Position numbers and translations under genes: made by a program. From assembly GCA_964654995.1 (NCBI GenBank), contig CAZZKF010000060.1, positions 1 to 14,490 on the forward strand: a stretch of 14,490 nt of DNA, written 5' to 3'. Positions 12,921-14,490 of this stretch are shown one piece after another. How positions within the stretch are numbered: the first letter of the stretch is position 1; each line of letters starts with the position of its first letter. The DNA comes from CAZZKF01 sp964654995 (GTDB taxonomy: Bacteria > Pseudomonadota > Alphaproteobacteria > CAZZKF01). The notes below the pieces were generated by a model. That model was not told the origin of the DNA, made no database searches, and saw nothing but the letters and a program-made list of their open reading frames with translations.

Positions 12921-13852
12921 GGTTCGCTGTCACCGTCCCGGGGCGCGGGCGCCCCGGCCTTCCAGTCCAGAATCCAGTAGGGCACGCGCCCCTCGTTCGC
13001 CAGCCACACCGTCGCTTCCCGCACAAAGGTGGCGCCGCCCGGCAGTTTCGCTTCGGCGCGGACGGTGTAGACCGGACCAACACTGCTGATGAGCCAGTCG
13101 CCGAGGTCGCCGGGAAGCGGCAGCGGCTGCGCCGGCTCAGCATACTGATTTTGCCGGCGCGTCGCCAGAATCGCCTCGACATCGTCAGGGTCCATGCCCG
13201 GCACTGCCAGAAGAGCGAGGCGCGGTGCGTAGGTAGGATCGATCCCGCGTCTGCCCGAGAACACGGTCAGTGCCGGTGCGACGCGCTGATAGAGGCGATG
13301 GGTCATGCCGATCACCTGTTCCAGCTCCTCGACGCTGGCGAACGGGCCATTGCGCGGGCCATAGGGAAGACCGCGGTCCTGATAATCGGTGAGCTCGGCA
13401 CCGTTGACCGCCGGCGTGTCATCCTCGTCGCGCCAGTCACGAATCGCGTCGACCAGGCGCAGCGCCTCGGCCGGCGCCAGGCCGGCGGCACGGAACAGGC
13501 CTTCGAGCAGTTCGTCAGGCGCGGTGTTGAGATCGATCTTGCCGCTTTCGCTGGTCAGCGAGACGGTGACCTGTGCGTCGCCGAAACGCAGGTCGTAGCT
13601 GCGGCCATCGACCTGCCAGCGGCGCTCCGGCGGGCCGCCGAACAGGGCGAGGATGCCGCGGTAGATGCCGGCATCGGCGGCTGCCCGGGCCTGGGCATTG
13701 ACAAGCGTATTGCGGCCGATGGTGGCTTCCGTGCGCATGGTGGCGGCAAACGTCACCGCTGCCAGGGCGAGCGCCGCCAGGAGCCACAGCACGATCACCA
13801 GAACCGCGCCCGCCTCCTGGCTATCGGCTGTATTGCGACGGCGGCCGGTCAT
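12917..13852 (-). CDS. gspK: GspK, pseudopilus tip protein
   Basis: A 311-residue minor pseudopilin. The prepilin-type start MTGRRRNTADSQEAG15/AVLVIVLWLLAAL would be cut after Gly15. The residue at +5 is Ile rather than Glu, as usual for GspK, which caps the pseudopilus with GspI and GspJ. Further hallmarks are SGKIDLNTAPDELL, the IRDWRDEDDTPAVNGAE segment, YGPRNGPFASVEELEQVIGM and a C-terminal helix-hairpin-like part (LLAVPGMDPDDVEAILATR). Start ATG 13852 overlaps the gspJ stop (ATGA). A longer in-frame reading from 14041 would add 63 unconserved residues inside gspJ and is rejected. Confidence 0.93.
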   Translation of the reverse strand: MTGRRRNTADSQEAGAVLVIVLWLLAALALAAVTFAATMRTEATIGRNTLVNAQARAAADAGIYRGILALFGGPPERRWQVDGRSYDLRFGDAQVTVSLTSESGKIDLNTAPDELLEGLFRAAGLAPAEALRLVDAIRDWRDEDDTPAVNGAELTDYQDRGLPYGPRNGPFASVEELEQVIGMTHRLYQRVAPALTVFSGRRGIDPTYAPRLALLAVPGMDPDDVEAILATRRQNQYAEPAQPLPLPGDLGDWLISSVGPVYTVRAEAKLPGGATFVREATVWLANEGRVPYWILDWKAGAPAPRDGDSEP

Positions 13853-14490
13853 GGTGCCGGCTCCTGGTCGAGGCGGCATATCTGCCCCGGGCTCTTGCGG
13901 GCCAGCACGCAGGCGCCGTCCATGTCGATGGCCAGCCGGACAATGATGTCGGGCCAGACCCGGCGCTGCGGCCCGGTCTTTTCCAGATGCAGGCGGATGA
14001 GGCGGGGAAAGTCGGTGGGCGTATCCCATTGATCGAGCCATTCGCCCGGCTTGCCGCCCCGGGGGCCGCGAAAATAGGAAAACGCCAGCTTCAGGGGTCC
14101 CTCGACAAGGACTAGGTCCTCCTCGAAATCGGCTGTCTGCAGGGGATTTTCATCGTCCGGCAGCGGGGTTCGACGCAGCCGCAGGTAGCTGGCCTCGCCC
14201 CCACCCGCCTGTTCCAGAACGAACAGATGCGGCCCCGGCTGGCCCGGATAGCCGGGCATGAAGGTTACGAATCGCAGCGACGTGGGCGTGCCCGAAAATA
14301 CATAGCGGGCACTGTCCTCATCGCCGAAGGCGACCGGCGCGGTGCGGGCGATCAGGCGGCGCAACAGCCGGGCGCTGGTCTGAAACTCGGCATTGCGGGT
14401 TGTCGCCTGCTCACCGGCATCGCGCAACCGGGTCGTGAGTCTGAGCCCGGCCAGCACCACGCCGAGCACCAGCACCGCGGCAATCAGCGC
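13849..14490 (-). CDS. gspJ: GspJ, minor pseudopilin (partial)
   Basis: The gene runs off the right edge, so the prepilin leader and cleavage site are missing. The visible 213 residues begin inside the hydrophobic N-terminal helix (ALIAAVLVLGVVLAGLRL). They continue with the globular domain: FQTSARLLRRLIARTAP, RYVFSGTPTSLRFVTFMPG and PGEWLDQWDTPTDFPRLIRLHLE are typical of GspJ. In the pseudopilus GspJ forms the tip complex with GspI and GspK. The stop overlaps the gspK start. Genes for GspG, H and I would be expected upstream, beyond 14490. Confidence 0.85.
   Translation of the reverse strand, partial: ALIAAVLVLGVVLAGLRLTTRLRDAGEQATTRNAEFQTSARLLRRLIARTAPVAFGDEDSARYVFSGTPTSLRFVTFMPGYPGQPGPHLFVLEQAGGGEASYLRLRRTPLPDDENPLQTADFEEDLVLVEGPLKLAFSYFRGPRGGKPGEWLDQWDTPTDFPRLIRLHLEKTGPQRRVWPDIIVRLAIDMDGACVLARKSPGQICRLDQEPAP

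Noticed and set aside
12120..14032. Open + strand frames opposite gspL and gspK (12120-12896 and 12893-14032)
   Set aside because: They are antisense to genes with clear type II secretion motifs and overlapping starts and stops.
13853..14041. Upstream extension of gspK
   Set aside because: The extra 63 residues lie inside gspJ, precede the prepilin cleavage site and would abolish processing.

Overview
This is a GC-rich chromosomal window with coding density and gene content typical of an alphaproteobacterium. The DUF2336 protein, the reductive-dehalogenase-like protein and the style of the type II secretion genes suggest a Rhodospirillales-like lineage; that placement is inference. I see no rRNA, tRNA, CRISPR array, IS element or prophage gene.

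Left part (1-4727, all + strand). The window opens inside pspA, followed by pspB and pspC: an inner-membrane stress (phage-shock) operon. Next come a MarR-family regulator and, after a 223-base gap with an AT-rich palindrome in a promoter-like context, a soluble reductive dehalogenase-like corrinoid/Fe-S protein. It has no Tat signal, no membrane anchor partner and no fused reductase domain. A roughly 400-base, partly AT-rich region dense in symmetric elements then leads to a DUF2336 protein of unknown function.

Middle (4728-5196). This gap lacks a convincing gene. It holds a near-perfect sigma-54 promoter reading on the + strand, not followed by any obvious gene. About 215 bases downstream of it is a strong hairpin, which also lies just beyond the end of the convergent gspD. 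A short sigma-54-dependent RNA is the simplest reading.

Right part (5197-14490). Type II secretion genes lie on the - strand: gspD (predicted lipid-anchored secretin) at 5197-7407, and a tightly overlapping gspJ-gspK-gspL-gspM-gspC/N-like block at 10536-14490, with gspJ cut by the window edge. Between them, on the opposite strand, sits a complete molybdate ABC transporter operon modABC (7967-10460), which splits the secretion cluster. The 559-base gap between gspD and modA may contain remnants of the original junction.

Functional links. The gsp genes build the outer-membrane secretin (D), the inner-membrane platform (L, M, C/N-like) and the pseudopilus tip (J, K). Mislocalised secretins are the classic inducer of the Psp response, so psp genes a few kb from a secretin gene may be meaningful. 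ModABC would supply molybdate and has no evident functional link to secretion. The MarR regulator plus dehalogenase-like enzyme is the most catabolic-looking and least characterised unit.
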